In this document: positions 13,601-26,214 of the stretch, piece by piece
Position numbering within the stretch: the first letter of the stretch is position 1
Layout: each line of letters opens with the position of its first letter
Assembly (NCBI GenBank): GCA_036925085.1
Contig: JAUPFP010000008.1
Coordinates: 5,339,277 to 5,403,276 of the forward strand
DNA length: 64,000 bases
Direction of reading: 5' to 3'
From: Brachycybe producta
Taxonomy: Eukaryota > Arthropoda > Diplopoda > Playtdesmida > Andrognathidae
The notes under the pieces: generated by a model
The model's input: the letters and a program-made list of their open reading frames with translations, nothing else
The model's database searches: none
What the model was told of the DNA's origin: nothing
Position numbers and translations under genes: made by a program

Positions 13601-14877
13601 CATTTTGAAAACTGATCTCAAGTATTCTTGAACAGATATAACCTTAATTAAAAGAGACTTAAGTAAAGCAGCAATTACGTGTGGGCGAAATGGAAATATA
13701 CAGTAAATAGTAAAAAACAAGAGAATCCTTATGTTGAAAACAACAAATACAATATGTTTGGAAGGATTTTTATTTTCTTTGAAGTTAAAATTCTACTGAA
13801 TGAGTCAAAAATGTCAAAGAAAAATGTCAGTTGCCTGAATAAATAAATAGAAAAGAAGGGCCTCAATGACTGAATGAAATTGTAAAGAGAAATAATAAGA
13901 GGCTATTCAACGTTAAGAAACAAGATTTTCTTGTTTGCATTGAAGCTGATTTTTTTTTCTGATCAATTTTTCTTCCATTCAACTTCAAAATGTTTTTTTT
14001 TTTTCTTCTTCATTCCTTTCTCAAATACATTGGAGGTCATTGTAACAAAATGGAAATTGGAATTGAAAAAAAAAACCATCTAAAACTTCCAATTTGAATA
14101 TGTATTACACTGAAGCTATATACTGTAATGCAATTGTATATTTGATATGAACATCATTATTTTGCTATGTAGGTTCCCTAAAATGAACCAATTTTATTTA
14201 TCAATTTATATTTACAAATGCTCTTATTTCAATTTTTTCTAGAAAGAAAAAAAAAACCTCTTAAGTGGCTAAACTGTAATTTTAAACATATGAAAATGTT
14301 TTAAGAAAATAAATTTTATGATAATGTAGAAATCATCCAATTTTACGTGTCATTTTTGTGTATCCTCGTTTAGTAAAAACGATTTTTTAAATACAATAGA
14401 ATTTCGATTATCCGAAGTTCGGTAATCCAGACTTCCAGGTAATCCGGACTGGCTTTAATCATAATATAATTTTTTTTTTTCTAGTTTAAAAGTGTTCTTG
14501 GCTTTTAAACTTCCGAATAGTGAAGGAGAGCATTTAAGTATTAAAAAAACCGGCGATTTTCCTGATTATCCGGATTTTCAGTAACCCATAAAAATACGTG
14601 GCAAATACGGTAAAGGCCTGACTACGATTAATAAAATAGTGATGTCAAGATAACAGTACAACCAATGTTGTACCGTCTCAATGCATTACTTGCTGTTGAG
14701 ATGTCATTTTGAAGTTATGATAGTTATATAATCGCAACCTGGATTAACTAATAACCGGATTTTTTTTTCTCTATTCAATGAATATTTTTATAAAAAAAAT
14801 TAAAATTCTGTAAATCTTCGTCTGAACTGTGTTTACCAAATTTACTTGTGAACCACCTTAAAATGTGAATTGTGTAT

Positions 14878-16609
14878 TTAATCTGCGGTTATAGCTTTTG
14901 TAGAAGTAGCTTCAGTTTTAATAGCTAATTTTTCATCTTCTATATGTTTTTTAGTTACTGCTGTTTCCTTTTTAGAAATCACAGTCTCCTCCTCCTCCTC
15001 CTCCTCCTCCTTTACTTCTTCTTCTTCTTCAACTCCAACCACATCAATTAAATCGGTTTTGCCACTTCCTGTCTCAGTTTCACTTTCTGTCTCAATCTGT
15101 GCTGAAACCACAACAGATTTGCTACTTTTCTCTTTCTCAGATGATGATGATGATGATGACGATGATAATGTTTCTTCTTCATTATTTTCTGGTACTTCTT
15201 CTTCTTCTTCTAATTGTTCCTCTCCATCTTCAACTTGACTCTCTTCTTTTTCAGTGTATTGTTCGCGAATTTCATTCCATTCTTTAGGATAATTCTGTTC
15301 CACGTGATCTGTCACTTTCTGAACATTGACCTTCTCATCTTCAGTACATGACAGGCATACTTTACTCTTTACTACTTCCGGAACAAGAACTACCAAAAAA
15401 AAAAAAAGGATCAACTGACTCAGTTAGGTCATCGACACACATCAGCATAACTACTATCATAATTCTAACATTTTTTTTTGCATTTTCAGAATCTAAATTC
15501 TGAATTACAAAATTGTTCTCTATTTAGTAAAGTGCCAAAAGGAGCAGAGAGACTTCCGTTAAAATACAGCATTATTTGGAACTTCTTATAATTATTATAA
15601 TTAAATGGAACTTTCGAAAAAGGACACTATATTTTGAAAAATCACTTAATACTTAACTACGCCATCAAAAACGGGCAGAAAATTCAAAATGTGCAATTTC
15701 AAGAAAAAATGTTTGGAAATTAGCAGCATGTTTTTTGACAATTTCAAGAATTTTCAAAAAAAAAAAAAACATGCTTCTAATTTCCAAACATTTTTTTCCC
15801 TAATGCTATGACAAAAACGTTTCATTCACCACACATTATTGAGGTCTATTACATGGCACTACTCATCACGATAGAAATGTCGATATATCTCCTAATACGC
15901 AGGCTCCACATCTCTAATGCATAATTATGGGATCTCGCATTACAAGACAATTGAAAATAAAGCGGTGCAGAGCCTGCTTAGGAGGACATTATAGCGAAAC
16001 TCCTATCGGAATAAGTAGTGCCGTGTAATAAGCATCATTCTATCTCAAGTAGTTTCTCAGATAATATAATTTGGCCTGTGAGTCATTTTGCAAAAAAAAG
16101 CAACAAACTTCTAGGGGCCAAATTTTTTGGTCGAATTGACAAAACAAAAATATGGATCATTTTTTTCAAAGATTTGCTTCTGATCTTAATTTTCCTCCAG
16201 GAATTTGGAGATGGTTGAGCAACAAACTTTAAAACTTTGATTTAGTTAGCAGAAAATAGCTCTATACTCTAGTAACTCCAACCCCATTAAGTTCATGCCA
16301 TTAGCCTCCACATCCAACACTCGCCGTCGTGCGAGATGAATTCGTATGAGAAATTTGTAAATAAAAATGCAGTATCCTTTTAGAAAGACCCTGTATAATA
16401 TTTCCTATTATAGAATGTTACTTACTTCTGATTCTGTTTCCAATGCGATCACATTGACCTCGTCGCAAAACACAATTAATTTGACTGACGACAAATGCTT
16501 TGTTTTGCAATAAGGCATCATAATTTTGTCGTTTTTCTCGAGTTAGCGTCATTCCTGTCACCATAGTAACCGCCAAAACCATCATCATGATCAAACTATG
16601 AACTTTCAT
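14878..16609 (-). CDS. chemosensory protein (CSP/OS-D) with a long acidic C-terminal extension
   Basis: Two exons: 16609-16426 and 15389-14878 (donor GTAAGT after the first base of a codon; acceptor GGTAG), giving 231 aa. CSPs are small secreted alpha-helical proteins that bind hydrophobic ligands. Residues 1-20 form a hydrophobic signal peptide. The core shows NYDALLQNKAFVVSQINC, then C-x6-C (CVLRRGQC), IGNRIR at the splice point, a C-x2-C pair (CLSC) and NYPKEWNEIREQY, the conserved C-terminal helix. The order of four cysteines is the family pattern. Typical CSPs are 100-130 aa. Here about 110 further residues follow, rich in Glu and Ser (several E runs and one S9 run). The open frame and acceptor give no sign of a frameshift. 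The family call is firm; the tail function is unknown. Confidence 0.85.
15703..15797. repeat. imperfect hairpin in the CSP intron
   Basis: AATGTTTGGAAATTAGCAGC followed by ATGTTTTTT returns inverted as AAAAAACATGCTTCTAATTT and CCAAACATTTTT. The arms are about 35 bases with a loop of about 30. It lies in the intron of the acidic-tail CSP gene. It may be a decayed short MITE. Confidence 0.65.
15845..16032. mobile_element. palindromic MITE-like element, family P4
   Basis: Left arm: ATTACATGGCACTACTCATC, GATAGAAATGTCG, CTCCTAATACGCAGGCTCCA. The right arm carries the reverse complement: GTGCAGAGCCTGCTTAGGAG, TCCTATCGGAATAAGTAGTG and CCGTGTAATAAGC. It sits in the CSP intron. A one-arm copy is near 7.2 kb. 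No coding capacity. Confidence 0.75.
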
Positions 16610-18133
16610 ATTTCTTGTATTTTTTGTTTGTTGTTGTTGTTCCGCCTTCTTTCTCTTAATATGGTTATCGACGTTTATTAACTACTATTAAACACGAATC
16701 GATCAATAAATTTTTTGACAAAACTACGTTTGTGCGTGATTCTGTCTCTTTCCTTTGTGTTTTTTTTTTTTCACCCAATTATTTGTAATAAAATATAATA
16801 ATATAAAAACAATAATAATGATGATGATGATATCAGGAATACGAATGATGTTAAGGTTAGCGTGTCAGTAAACCACACTGTCTGAAAAGACGTTGGCTTT
16901 TATGCTTAACACCTGAGCCCATGTTACAGAAAGGGAAGAGTCACATTTTGATCACATGATCATCTTTTCTTCATTCACCTGGATGGAAACATAATATAAG
17001 ATACTCAACATCTTTTGACTCCACCTCCTTCAATTTTAAAACTTCTTCCTTCTTCTTGGAATTGTCTCTCAATTTGACACCAAATTAAAAACTAAAACTA
17101 AATCAAACCTCAAATAATACACCAAAATACCAACAAATAAACAACTCATTTTATTAAAAGTTAAGTCGAAGATTAGTTGGAGGTCACAAAGTATATAAGG
17201 TATAAAGCCTATAAGGTAAGCCTCGGTTGATCTTCGACTTAAAAGCTGATAGAATTGGCTGTAAATGTTAGAATGCAAACAGATAAATTTGCAAAAATAT
17301 CATCATTTTCAAATAAACTAATAAGTGAATTATTTATTTAAAGATTGTAATTAAAATAATTGATTTTAAAATGATAACTAAAATAAACAGTAAAACTATT
17401 ACAAAATATAAACATAATAAATTTACCAAATTTTGTTACTAAATTATTATTTGAACGATTTAATTTCAAGTAATTTGTTCGACTCATTAATTGTTCTAAA
17501 AGAATTAATTTTCGAAATTAAAAAATAAATATTTTCAATATGTTTCATTTAATTTTGATCCATTTTTTATTCAGAAATTTGCATCTTTTGATGAACATGT
17601 AAAGTATTAACCAAAATTTCCATATTCTTTTATAAAAATGCATGTGATTTCAAACAAATCATAGAACCCTGACAAGCCTCCCTGATTAAAATGGGGTCTT
17701 GTGGGGTTTCAGATCTGGTTTCAGGTTCATGACTTCAGATAATAATTAGGTGAGAAAGGGGAAAAGAAGAGGGGAAGGGGGAAGGGTAATTTGTTTCTCA
17801 CTGTTTTGGATTCATTCAACTCAGTCCCTAATGTGGGCCAAACTATTACATGATCCACTCTTTTAAATTTTGCACAAGTTGAATATGGAAGTCATGAACA
17901 CATCAAACTAGTATCTGTCAACGTTTCAACCAATCAGATAAATCCTATTAACATATGTAGTATTCAGATGGAATAACAAACGTAATGCTGTTTACCGTGA
18001 GGGCGTTCATCTCACATCACTGTCAACAACAAAAAAAACCCTTAAAAACCACTCTTATATTCATATAACAAACATACAGTACATTTTCTAGGAAATCAAT
18101 TTCATTGATTTTCATGGAAATAAAAATAAAAAT

Positions 18134-18337
18134 ATGTTAAGAATAGGTGGAACCAGAATCAGATTAGTTGGATATATAAACTTTCTAGTTTCTTTTTCTC
18201 GCTTTTCAGTCAAAATTAGAGAGATTTTTGCCAAGACTAACTCTTATTATTGGTTTCTTTTTCTGAGGGTTATACGACAATGGAAGACTCTTCCTAAACA
18301 TGCTATTGATGATGTCATTAATGAATTGTGTGTTTAA
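18134..18337 (+). pseudogene. possible relic of a non-LTR retrotransposon reverse transcriptase C-terminus
   Basis: A 67-codon frame includes the stretch FLRVIRQWKTLPKHAIDDV, which resembles the R-x-I-x-x-W-N-x-L-P segment that commonly ends ORF2 of jockey/CR1-type non-LTR retrotransposons. No reverse transcriptase palm motif is visible upstream, so at most this is a truncated fragment. The match is a short pattern recognised by eye and could be chance. Confidence 0.35.
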
Positions 18338-19689
18338 ATTTTCATGACTGCGTTTATATTTGCAATGCAGGTTATTTTTTGTAATTATATATTGACAATG
18401 CATCTTGCAGCACTTGGATCTTAAGATCCCTCTGCCATAGGCCAACCGGCTGCTTGCAGAGTAAGTTTTATAATTGTAATGTTCACTGACATTTTAAATA
18501 GCTCAACAGCCATTTTTGGAAGCAATACTAACAAGGGAATCGACCAAGAATTCTACACTGTGAATGTTGGTAGTTGACTATTATACAGCCATTAACAACC
18601 ACAAGGTGGCGAACAATCAGTTTTAACTTAACTTAGTAACTTGAAGGCTACATACAGTATGTGTAATCAATATCCATTACCCATGACTACTATCTAGCAC
18701 ATGTTTCTACAACCATTAGGTCCAGCACACATTGAGAGGCAACACAGCACTGGTTTCTGTATTCAGCAAAATTACAATACAGATGCGCATATTGTATCGC
18801 AGGGTAGTGCAGTGTAGCAATCTCTTGCAGTACTTGCACAGTACCTGCACCAGGTAGTGTTCGAAGCACTGATTTCTGTGCAATGGGTTGGTTGCATAAG
18901 GTATTTCATATTGTGATTGCATGGATTTTTCCCGCAAAAAATGAGTCCCTCTTGAGAGCACTATTCACACAGACATTCAGAACACGTTTTTCAACGTGCC
19001 AACTAAGCCCGAACTGCACCTGTCTTGTGACAGCTTCATCTACACTGCCATGCATTGTGCTTTAATGTGCACTTCGGCTTATACATGAGCCAAGCCTGCA
19101 GCTTGGGATATGGGGATACGAATACGACCCTAGATTTTATCTGAAACTGTCACTGTGTCACGCACCCCTCAAAGTATCAAAGGAGGGTGGGGGATTTCAT
19201 CCTAGTATATGTAAATAAAAAGTGAGTTTACCCAGAAGACAAAATATATTAAATCCACTCCTTAGAATAGTGACCTAGAGGCTACCCCTTACTAAAATCA
19301 ACCCCCCAAAAAGGTTTGTGCTAATTCATAAATTTAGCATTTGTTCAGTTTATTATCGTTATATCTCCTTTTATATGGCTCTTATTGAGTTCAACAACGA
19401 CAAAGTGGATATTTTTTTTAAAAAAAATATAATTAATATACATTAGTGACCTACAATTAACATGCCCGATGGTAACATTTGAAAGTGTGATAACAAAAAA
19501 AACCAGTTTATTTCATGAGGTCATCATGTGTAAAACAATTCTCAGGGGACGACCGCTGTAACCATTTAAAAACTAACAGGTTCCTACTTTTTTTAATTTC
19601 ATTCAAATTACTCTTGGAAAACAGATTTCGTGACAAATCCCTAGCAATCATAATTTTAGCAAAAATTCCACCCATAAAATCAAGTATGA

Positions 19690-19870
19690 AATTTGGCATT
19701 TTTAACTTCAATTTGAAACCTCAGAGCAGGGGGTTTCAATATAGAAAAAAAAAGCAGATCCAACGTTACTGAATAAAATATGTTTTTCTACTTTAGAACT
19801 TAGAAGCCTATTCTGATGGTACAAGTTGAAGTTCAAATTTATTGAATTTGGATCTTATGTATCATAAAAA
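19690..19870. repeat. dispersed repeat family G, copy 3
   Basis: AACTTCAATTTGAAACCTCA, GAGCAGGGGGTTTCAATATA, TACTTTAGAACTTAGAAGCC and TATTCTGATGG align in order with the copy at 8.57-8.75 kb. Confidence 0.55.
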
Positions 19871-20872
19871 AAATACAAAGATAACATCTTTTTTATTTTC
19901 TTCAATATTTCTTAAATAATTTGTTCAATTTGAAAAATAAATCTTTTGCAAAATCAATAAATGAGAAACGTTTATTTTGAAGGTAGTAGGAAGAAAACAT
20001 ACAAACAGGCCTAATACTGCTTCGCCTCCTACACACAACACATAATCAACAAAATTACTTTAAAGTTGCCAAAAGCAAACTAGTGGTTGCCAGTTGCAAC
20101 TTTAAACTCGTTTTCAACTAACGGCCCATTTTGTACCCTTACAACCGTTTTTGCTACCTAATTAATTTCATAATCAATGAAAATACCAGAAAATTGGCAT
20201 TTTAATTTTAAAACAAAACAAACTTTAAAAAAAAAAATCACACACAATAGTTCACAGCTTTATTCATTTTTATCTTCGATGAATTTCTTCTTCAGTCTTT
20301 TTCAGTCCTTTTTTTAATAACTACAAAAAAGGAAGAAAAAAAAAAGATTATCAATTGACCCTTTCAAACCACCCAAAAAAACTCGATTAATGCTCTGTTT
20401 CCAACTTGACGAAAATTATTAAACTGTGAAAATTTCAACTAGAGAAAAAAATGACAGGTAATTATGGTGAAAAATAAATTAATGCGTTTCTATTAGTTGG
20501 ACAATATTATGCCTCTATTAGAAAAGAACAATTCGATTGATTATTTTAAGTCAATTGAAGTTAGAAAACCTCGATCATTCTATCACTTTAAACCATAAAT
20601 TGCCATTTCTCATAAATATCTAACTAAACTAATAAAATGCATTACATTTCGCGAATTACAGAAAAAAGCTAAAACAGAAACTTGCCAACTGCGATCAACA
20701 ACATATCATCATCACAATCACTCGCACAAGCTGAAAACAAATTCAACTACATGTATTTGAAAAATTGAAATTATGCAACTTTATCTACTTTTGAAACTGA
20801 TTGATTAATTACCTCTCAATTATTAACTCTCCATTTTCGTCAAATGGAAACAAGGGCCCTTATATAATCGAT

Positions 20873-20878
20873 TTTATT
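20873..20878 (-). terminator. AATAAA polyadenylation signal candidate for the 146-aa CSP gene
   Basis: TTTATT on the plus strand, 36 bases past the stop codon at 20914. A canonical hexamer at a close but workable distance. Confidence 0.45.
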
Positions 20879-20913
20879 TACCTTTCAATCCGAATTTTGA
20901 ATATTTTTGAAGC

Positions 20914-23014
20914 TTACAACGCTTCCAATTTAGTAAGAACAGCAGGTGGAACATTGTATTTGACAGCAATTTGGTTCCATTCTGGATTGAAACGCACTTT
21001 AACGTGTTTCAATACTTTAGCAATCGTGTCCTTCTCTTCTTGTGTGCAAGTGCTCGGACACGTTCCATTGGCTGCAAGACCATCGATAATGAATGCTTGA
21101 AAAAATTACAAAAAATATATATATATAATTTCATATGCAATAAGTTTGAAAACAACATAGAGGGGGGGAGGAGGTATGTGTGTGTCCTTTATTGAATTAC
21201 AATTACACCCTTCAAAGGACATTTATTTCTAAGTTTGGTAACCTCCAAAATGGCTTAAGATCCTATGAGTGATGAATTTTCAAGCTGCTGCTGCTGCTGT
21301 TGCTATACCCATTGTGGATGACTAAACAAGATTTCAAGTTCTAATCAAAAAATGAGGTTGACAGAAAAACGGTTTTCTTCTTCTTCTTCTTCAAAATGAT
21401 GCCCTACAAAAATTTAAATTAGGTCAAACAAAATCAATAACATATATTGATCATTTTTTTTTAATAATTCAATTTAGATATATATTAAACCGGAGTTCAT
21501 ACGCTAGATATAATTAAATTTACCATCAGATTAAACGTGAAATAAACCCTTTTTTTTATCTTCTGTCAATTTCGATTTTGATTCAAAAGTTACTTCTAAC
21601 TTGAGAAGCCATTGCAAAATATGCAAACTAAACTAAACTCTGGCTACTAGAAGTAACTTGAAAAAGTGTTTTAGAAACTAGATTAGTAAAGGAAACACGT
21701 ATGGGTATTTTCATGTTCACATCTTACTAAAAATAAACTTTTCGTGGCAATTTCAAATTATCGATTTTCGTTTTTTTTTTTTTACTTTTTAAGTTGGACC
21801 AACAAAAAAAAATCATGAATTTGGTTCTTTTTTTCCAAACTGCCACGGAAAGATTATTTTTTAAAGATATACCAGTTTGACGTCTAAATGTATTTAATAC
21901 AGGGTTGTCATTTCAGTTATGTACCATTGCAAAAGTTAAAAACTTAATGAAGAACTTCAAACAAACCACAATAGAAAGATTTTTCCAATTCAAATTGGTT
22001 TTCTAACTTTCAGCATGTTAAATTTTAAAATAGCAATTAATATATTTTACATTCTTTTAAAACTTTTATGCAAATATAAATTCCAAAAATATGAAAATTA
22101 TTTTTTTAGAAATGTAACAGAGATTGCAATTGTTAAAATGCGTTTAAATGCAACTGTTTGGATTTATGGTGGTTTAAAAGTGTAAATGCTATTTTTAAGA
22201 AGAAAAGTGAAGAGAAACTTGAAAGTGTTTTAGAAACTAGAATCGTTGTTCAATTACTTACTAGTAATTTCATGTTGATATTTTTCTTTAAAATAAATTA
22301 TGACATTTTTTTTAAGTCTAGTTTCTAACACTTTTGCAACCCATGCTTCTTTCTAGTCCTCTTCCTCCTGAAACTTCTAAATAAGAATTCGAAAATACGT
22401 TAAAATTTAAATGTATACCAATATGAATTCTTTTAACAAACAGAAAAACGAACTTTTAGCTTGTTAATATACAACTTAATAACTTTCAATTTTTGTTTAA
22501 ATAAAATCATGTAATTTATATTAATCCATTCCTACCTTAAAAATTACAGTACAGTTTAACATAAACTTCTAATTACTTTTTTTTTTTAAAAAAAAAAAGT
22601 TGCTTCTCAAAATCTATAAAAATTACACCTGTGAAATTTCAATTTAAAAAAAAAAATGCAATTCCTCTCCGCAGTTTGATGTACAACTGAAACGACCACC
22701 CTGTAAAATTATAATTATTATTGTGGGAAAAAAATAATAAAAAATATATAATTACTTCTGATTCTACGTCCAATAGGACTACATCTTGTGTCATCATTGG
22801 CAATGACGCAATTGATTTGTGATCGAACAAAATCGTCGTTTTTGAGGAATGTGTCCACTTTGGCTGGATCGAATTCTGATGGGAACGCCTGTCTCTTTTG
22901 CCGAGGAACAGTTGCTGCTGATACTGATGCTACAATTGTGGCTGCTGCAAATATTATTACCAGGATGGACGAATTCCTCCTCATCCTCATTGTGTTTTTG
23001 CTCATCATCATCAT
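20914..23014 (-). CDS. chemosensory protein (CSP/OS-D), C-x3-C variant
   Basis: Two exons, 23014-22756 and 21095-20914, give 146 aa. The donor (A|GTAATT) splits the codon after an IGRRIR motif, exactly as in the other two CSP genes. After four start-proximal methionines comes a hydrophobic signal segment (SSILVIIFAAATIVASVSA), then a basic RQKR, which could be a propeptide cleavage site. The core reads FLKNDDFVRSQINC, C-x8-C, GRRIR, then CPSTC where the family normally has C-x2-C, and RFNPEWNQIAVKY in the last helix. The acceptor is AAG, less usual than CAG or TAG but preceded by a T-run. The start could be an internal Met (residue 9 or 11). The family assignment is confident; the ligand is unknown. 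Confidence 0.85.
21575..21890. mobile_element. family P1 palindromic element (diverged), in a CSP intron
   Basis: Contains AACTCTGGCTACTAGAAGTA, AAGTGTTTTAGAAACTAGAT, GGGTATTTTCATGTTCACAT and a central AAATTATCGATTTTCG, followed by degraded inverse sequence (TTAAAGATATACCAGT). It lies in the intron of the 146-aa CSP gene. Confidence 0.6.
22165..22400. mobile_element. family P1 element (internally deleted), in a CSP intron
   Basis: The left end is TTATGGTGGTTTAAAAGTGT, followed by AACTTGAAAGTGTTTTAGAA and ACTAGAAT. An inverted TCTAGTTTCTAACACTTTTG appears after only about 100 bases, so the centre is deleted. Confidence 0.65.
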
Positions 23015-23794
23015 CTTCTTTCAACTCTTCTCTCTCTCTCTCTTTCAATATATTACTCTTAATAAAAAGCCGCGGCCAACAACAACACACACCACTACTG
23101 ACTATAACTCGTTGAGGAGGTGAAACGTTCACACAGACACACGTGCAGGTTTTATGGCTTTGTCAGGTGAATTTTAAGCCAATCACAGACTAAGATGACA
23201 GTACCTTGTAATCGGACGTCATAACTTTTGTATGATGTTGCTTTTTTTTTTTTTTTTTGGCTCAAGAAACTTGAAGAAAGTGATAGTCACAAACAAAAAA
23301 GCACATAAGCACCTTTAAAATCATGACATCATCAATTATCATCATTGTAATATGTTTTTTTTTTTAAAGTTTTCATTTTTCTTTGGAAAACTTTTTGTAA
23401 TTTTAAATTGCTAATTTTGTTTTGTTTTTTTTCTTGTAATTGGTTACAACAACAAAATCACCCCAGATGCAGGATGTAACAAAGTTTCCATAAATATTAT
23501 TAAAAATGTCAAAACTTCATATATTTTTATTATTGTGGCACCAATTGCTAATTTAAAAGTACTTTTGTGAAATCGGTTTTTTTTTTTTGGTTGTTGTTTT
23601 TTTTTTCCAGTTAAAAATGGTGACCTAAATGTCAACATGTGAGAACCTGGTTTAATTTTCAAATAAACTTGTTTATTTATAAACCAATCCTAATTATTGA
23701 TATTATGCAAGTAATTTAGAATTAAACTTAACTTTTTTTTTAAAAAAATGTTTATGAACAGTTTGTTTTTATGTCTGTTTTTTTTTCTTTCTAT

Positions 23795-24085
23795 TCTACG
23801 TTTTAGAAGAGCAACACTAAGGAGAAATAGAAAGTGTTTTAAAAACTAGAATGGTAGCGCTGACACACTTATTATTTTATTACTTGTAGATTATAAATTT
23901 TAAAAAACGTCGACTTAAATCGTTGAATTTCAAACATAAAAAGCTTATTATAAAAGATATATAGGTAAAGTGATTGAGCTCCCCTTCTAGTTTCTAAAAC
24001 ACATTCAAGTTTCTCTTAATTTTTCTCCTGCAAGACAGAATAACTAGAGATCGAGTTACGTTTACACATTAAAAAGCCAATCAAA
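23795..24085. mobile_element. family P1 palindromic element
   Basis: Left arm AAGTGTTTTAAAAACTAGAA and TGGTAGC. The right arm is the inverse: GCTCCCCTTCTAGTTTCTAA, AACACATTCAAGTTTCTCTT, CAAGACAGAATAACTAGAGA and GTTTACACATTAAAAAGCC. Close to full length, with a diverged centre. Confidence 0.7.
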
Positions 24086-25154
24086 ATTGCAAATTATTAG
24101 TTAGTACTTTGAAAGAAAGTAAACAATATTTTTTGTTATTTATTTTTCATTCTTGTGGTTTTCATTGTTTATTTTTACAACAATGATTGTTTTCTACTTT
24201 TTTTTTACTTTTCTATATGAATCAACAGAGATTCTTTTGTCTTTCATATTCTTTTATTTCTTACTTTGTTTTTTAGAGATTCATCCATAATTATTATTTG
24301 CATTAATAGAAAAAACAATAATTTATAAGTCATTTCTTTTTCTTCTTCTTTTGAAGTTCCTTCCCAAACAAAACCAGACAACATTTGTTTTATAATCCCT
24401 TTCTCGTAGTAATTATACTCAGACTTAAATTCTAATTAAAAAAAAGAAAATTTTAAATATGCAAATATTGAGTCATGATACAGGGTGTGTGTGTGTGTGG
24501 TAAGTTGTAACCGTGTATTTTTCTATCTCTGTTTTTGTCAGGACTTTTCTTGTCCTAAATATGCTAATATGACTAACATGTGTAATTTACCTTGTGTAAT
24601 CACCTTGTGTAATTACAATTATTGGTGCTATATGTAACTTTGAATACCTGTTCACAAGTAGAAATAGCACACACTGTATAAAATCCTATGGACCGTGATG
24701 AAAATGCAAACAAAATGTCTCAACTAACTGTCTGACAGCAACTGAGTTTTATTCTTCTGAATTTCATTTGAATAAAAACATGCTGTCAGAATTTTGGGTA
24801 GTTTTAGCTTCTTAATACAGATAATGTAGTATTTTAAAAAGTAAATACATTAAATTAGTAAAAAAACAAAACAATTTTAACTATACTGAAAACTATTTAA
24901 AACTTGTCCATTTACATCTTAGTCGACAATAGTTTTGAGAATTTGACAAAAATCCTACACCTTAAAATGTTCCTTGTTTTTAGTTAGGCCTACCTTTTAG
25001 GTTTTCTTCTTGTTGTTGTTGTTGTTGTTGTTGTTGTAAATTTGCATTATTTAAATGACTTGTTTTAAGAGTTTTTCATTTTATTTCCTTAATGTTTATT
25101 GTACTTTATTAATTTTTTAACTTTTAATCTTTTCAGTAATATATTTTGGTTTAT

Positions 25155-25335
25155 TAAGGTGGTTTTAAGGTGTAAACGTCTTTCGAACTCTGAAAACTTT
25201 TAGGTCTTTCAGGAGAAACTTGAAAATGTTTTTTTTTATAAACTAGAAGAGGTAGCACTATATCACTTAAAGATGATTGTCATGTTGGTATCTTTCAAAA
25301 TAAGCTATTTATGTTTAAAAAAAAATATTTTGAAA
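25155..25335. mobile_element. family P1 element, left arm only
   Basis: It starts TTAAGGTGGTTTTAAGGTGT, the best preserved terminus in the window, then AGGTCTTTCAGGAGAAACTT, TAAACTAGAAGAGGTAGC and TCATGTTGGTATCTTTCAAA. Sequence homology stops where repeat R begins at about 25336. The right arm is missing. Confidence 0.7.
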
Positions 25336-25567
25336 CTAGTGGGGTAACCCGTCATAAATGACGGGAGCAAAATTCACAGGCAATTGTGCGCATGCGCGTC
25401 GTTTTTTTCCTTTTTTTTACTCCTTTCATTTCAATTTCAGTCACCCCCTCCCACTTTTCTCTTTCTCTCTCCCCCTTCTACACTTTCCAACCTTTTCCCC
25501 TCACCCCCTCCCACTTTTCTCTCTCTCCCCTTCTACACTTTCCAACATTTTCCCCTCACCCCTCCCA

Positions 25568-25618
<51 letters not shown>

Positions 25619-25795
25619 CCTTCTACACTTTCCAAAGGAAGAGTTCAACATATAGTTGACCGTGAGAAGAAGAAAAAACGGTTCATTTATTCAAATTTAT
25701 ATAAATTCCGACGTGCTTCAATGGTTTTGTACAGTTGTTACTCCACACACACACACACACACAGACCTGGGATATTATATATATAATATTTCAAC
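25336..25795. repeat. dispersed repeat family R, copy 1
   Basis: Begins ACTAGTGGGGTAACCCGTCA, with a short palindrome (CCCGTCATAAATGACGGG), then GGCAATTGTGCGCATGCGCG, a TC-rich body including (CT)n at 25573-25616, AATTCCGACGTGCTTCAATG, a (CA)n tract and ACAGACCTGGGATATTATAT. The same order recurs at 53773-54125. There is no coding frame beyond low-complexity artefacts. The element class is unknown. Confidence 0.75.
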
Positions 25796-26214
25796 ATGAA
25801 AATACCTTTTAATGAATTGAGAGCTACCCTTGAGATTTCAAAAATCAGCTGTTCACAAACCATCTTAACACTATTTCTTTCTTCATCCTGTTTTGAACTT
25901 GTTCACAGAATTTATTCAAAGAGTCAAACAAACTTTCTATTTAATTTACCTTTGTAATCATCTTTCAAGGTGTTAACTTAAAAAAGGATAAAAAAAAAAC
26001 TTCCTTGTATTCCTTTTACAGCATGTAACAATGTTAGGTCATTTTTACACCTATAAATTCCTACACCTAACAGAATTTGGAATGTATTTTCCAAATAAAA
26101 CATTCGTATACCCAAATTCTGACTGTTATATTTTTCAATAAAGTTTCCATTTTTTTTTACAATGAAACAAGATATTCACATAATGTAATCTAATGGAGTT
26201 ACAAACTAAAAGCC

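Larger units (their letters stand above)
9029..14877. other. intergenic AT-rich stretch
   Basis: No supported gene. It contains an (AT)n tract, a copy of dispersed repeat G and an inverted-repeat element near 13.4 kb. A TGACGTCA octamer lies near 9762-9769. If the orphan exon is real, its promoter lies at the left edge of this stretch. Confidence 0.5.
16610..20913. other. intergenic stretch between CSP genes
   Basis: AT-rich. It holds a possible non-LTR retrotransposon relic (18.1 kb) and a copy of dispersed repeat G (19.7 kb). A moderately GC-rich patch at 18.70-19.10 kb has broken frames on both strands and nothing I recognise. Confidence 0.5.

Noticed and set aside
25358..25786. 142-codon plus-strand frame with Pro/Ser/Leu repeats
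   Set aside because: It comes from the TC-rich body of repeat R; the second copy does not keep the frame.
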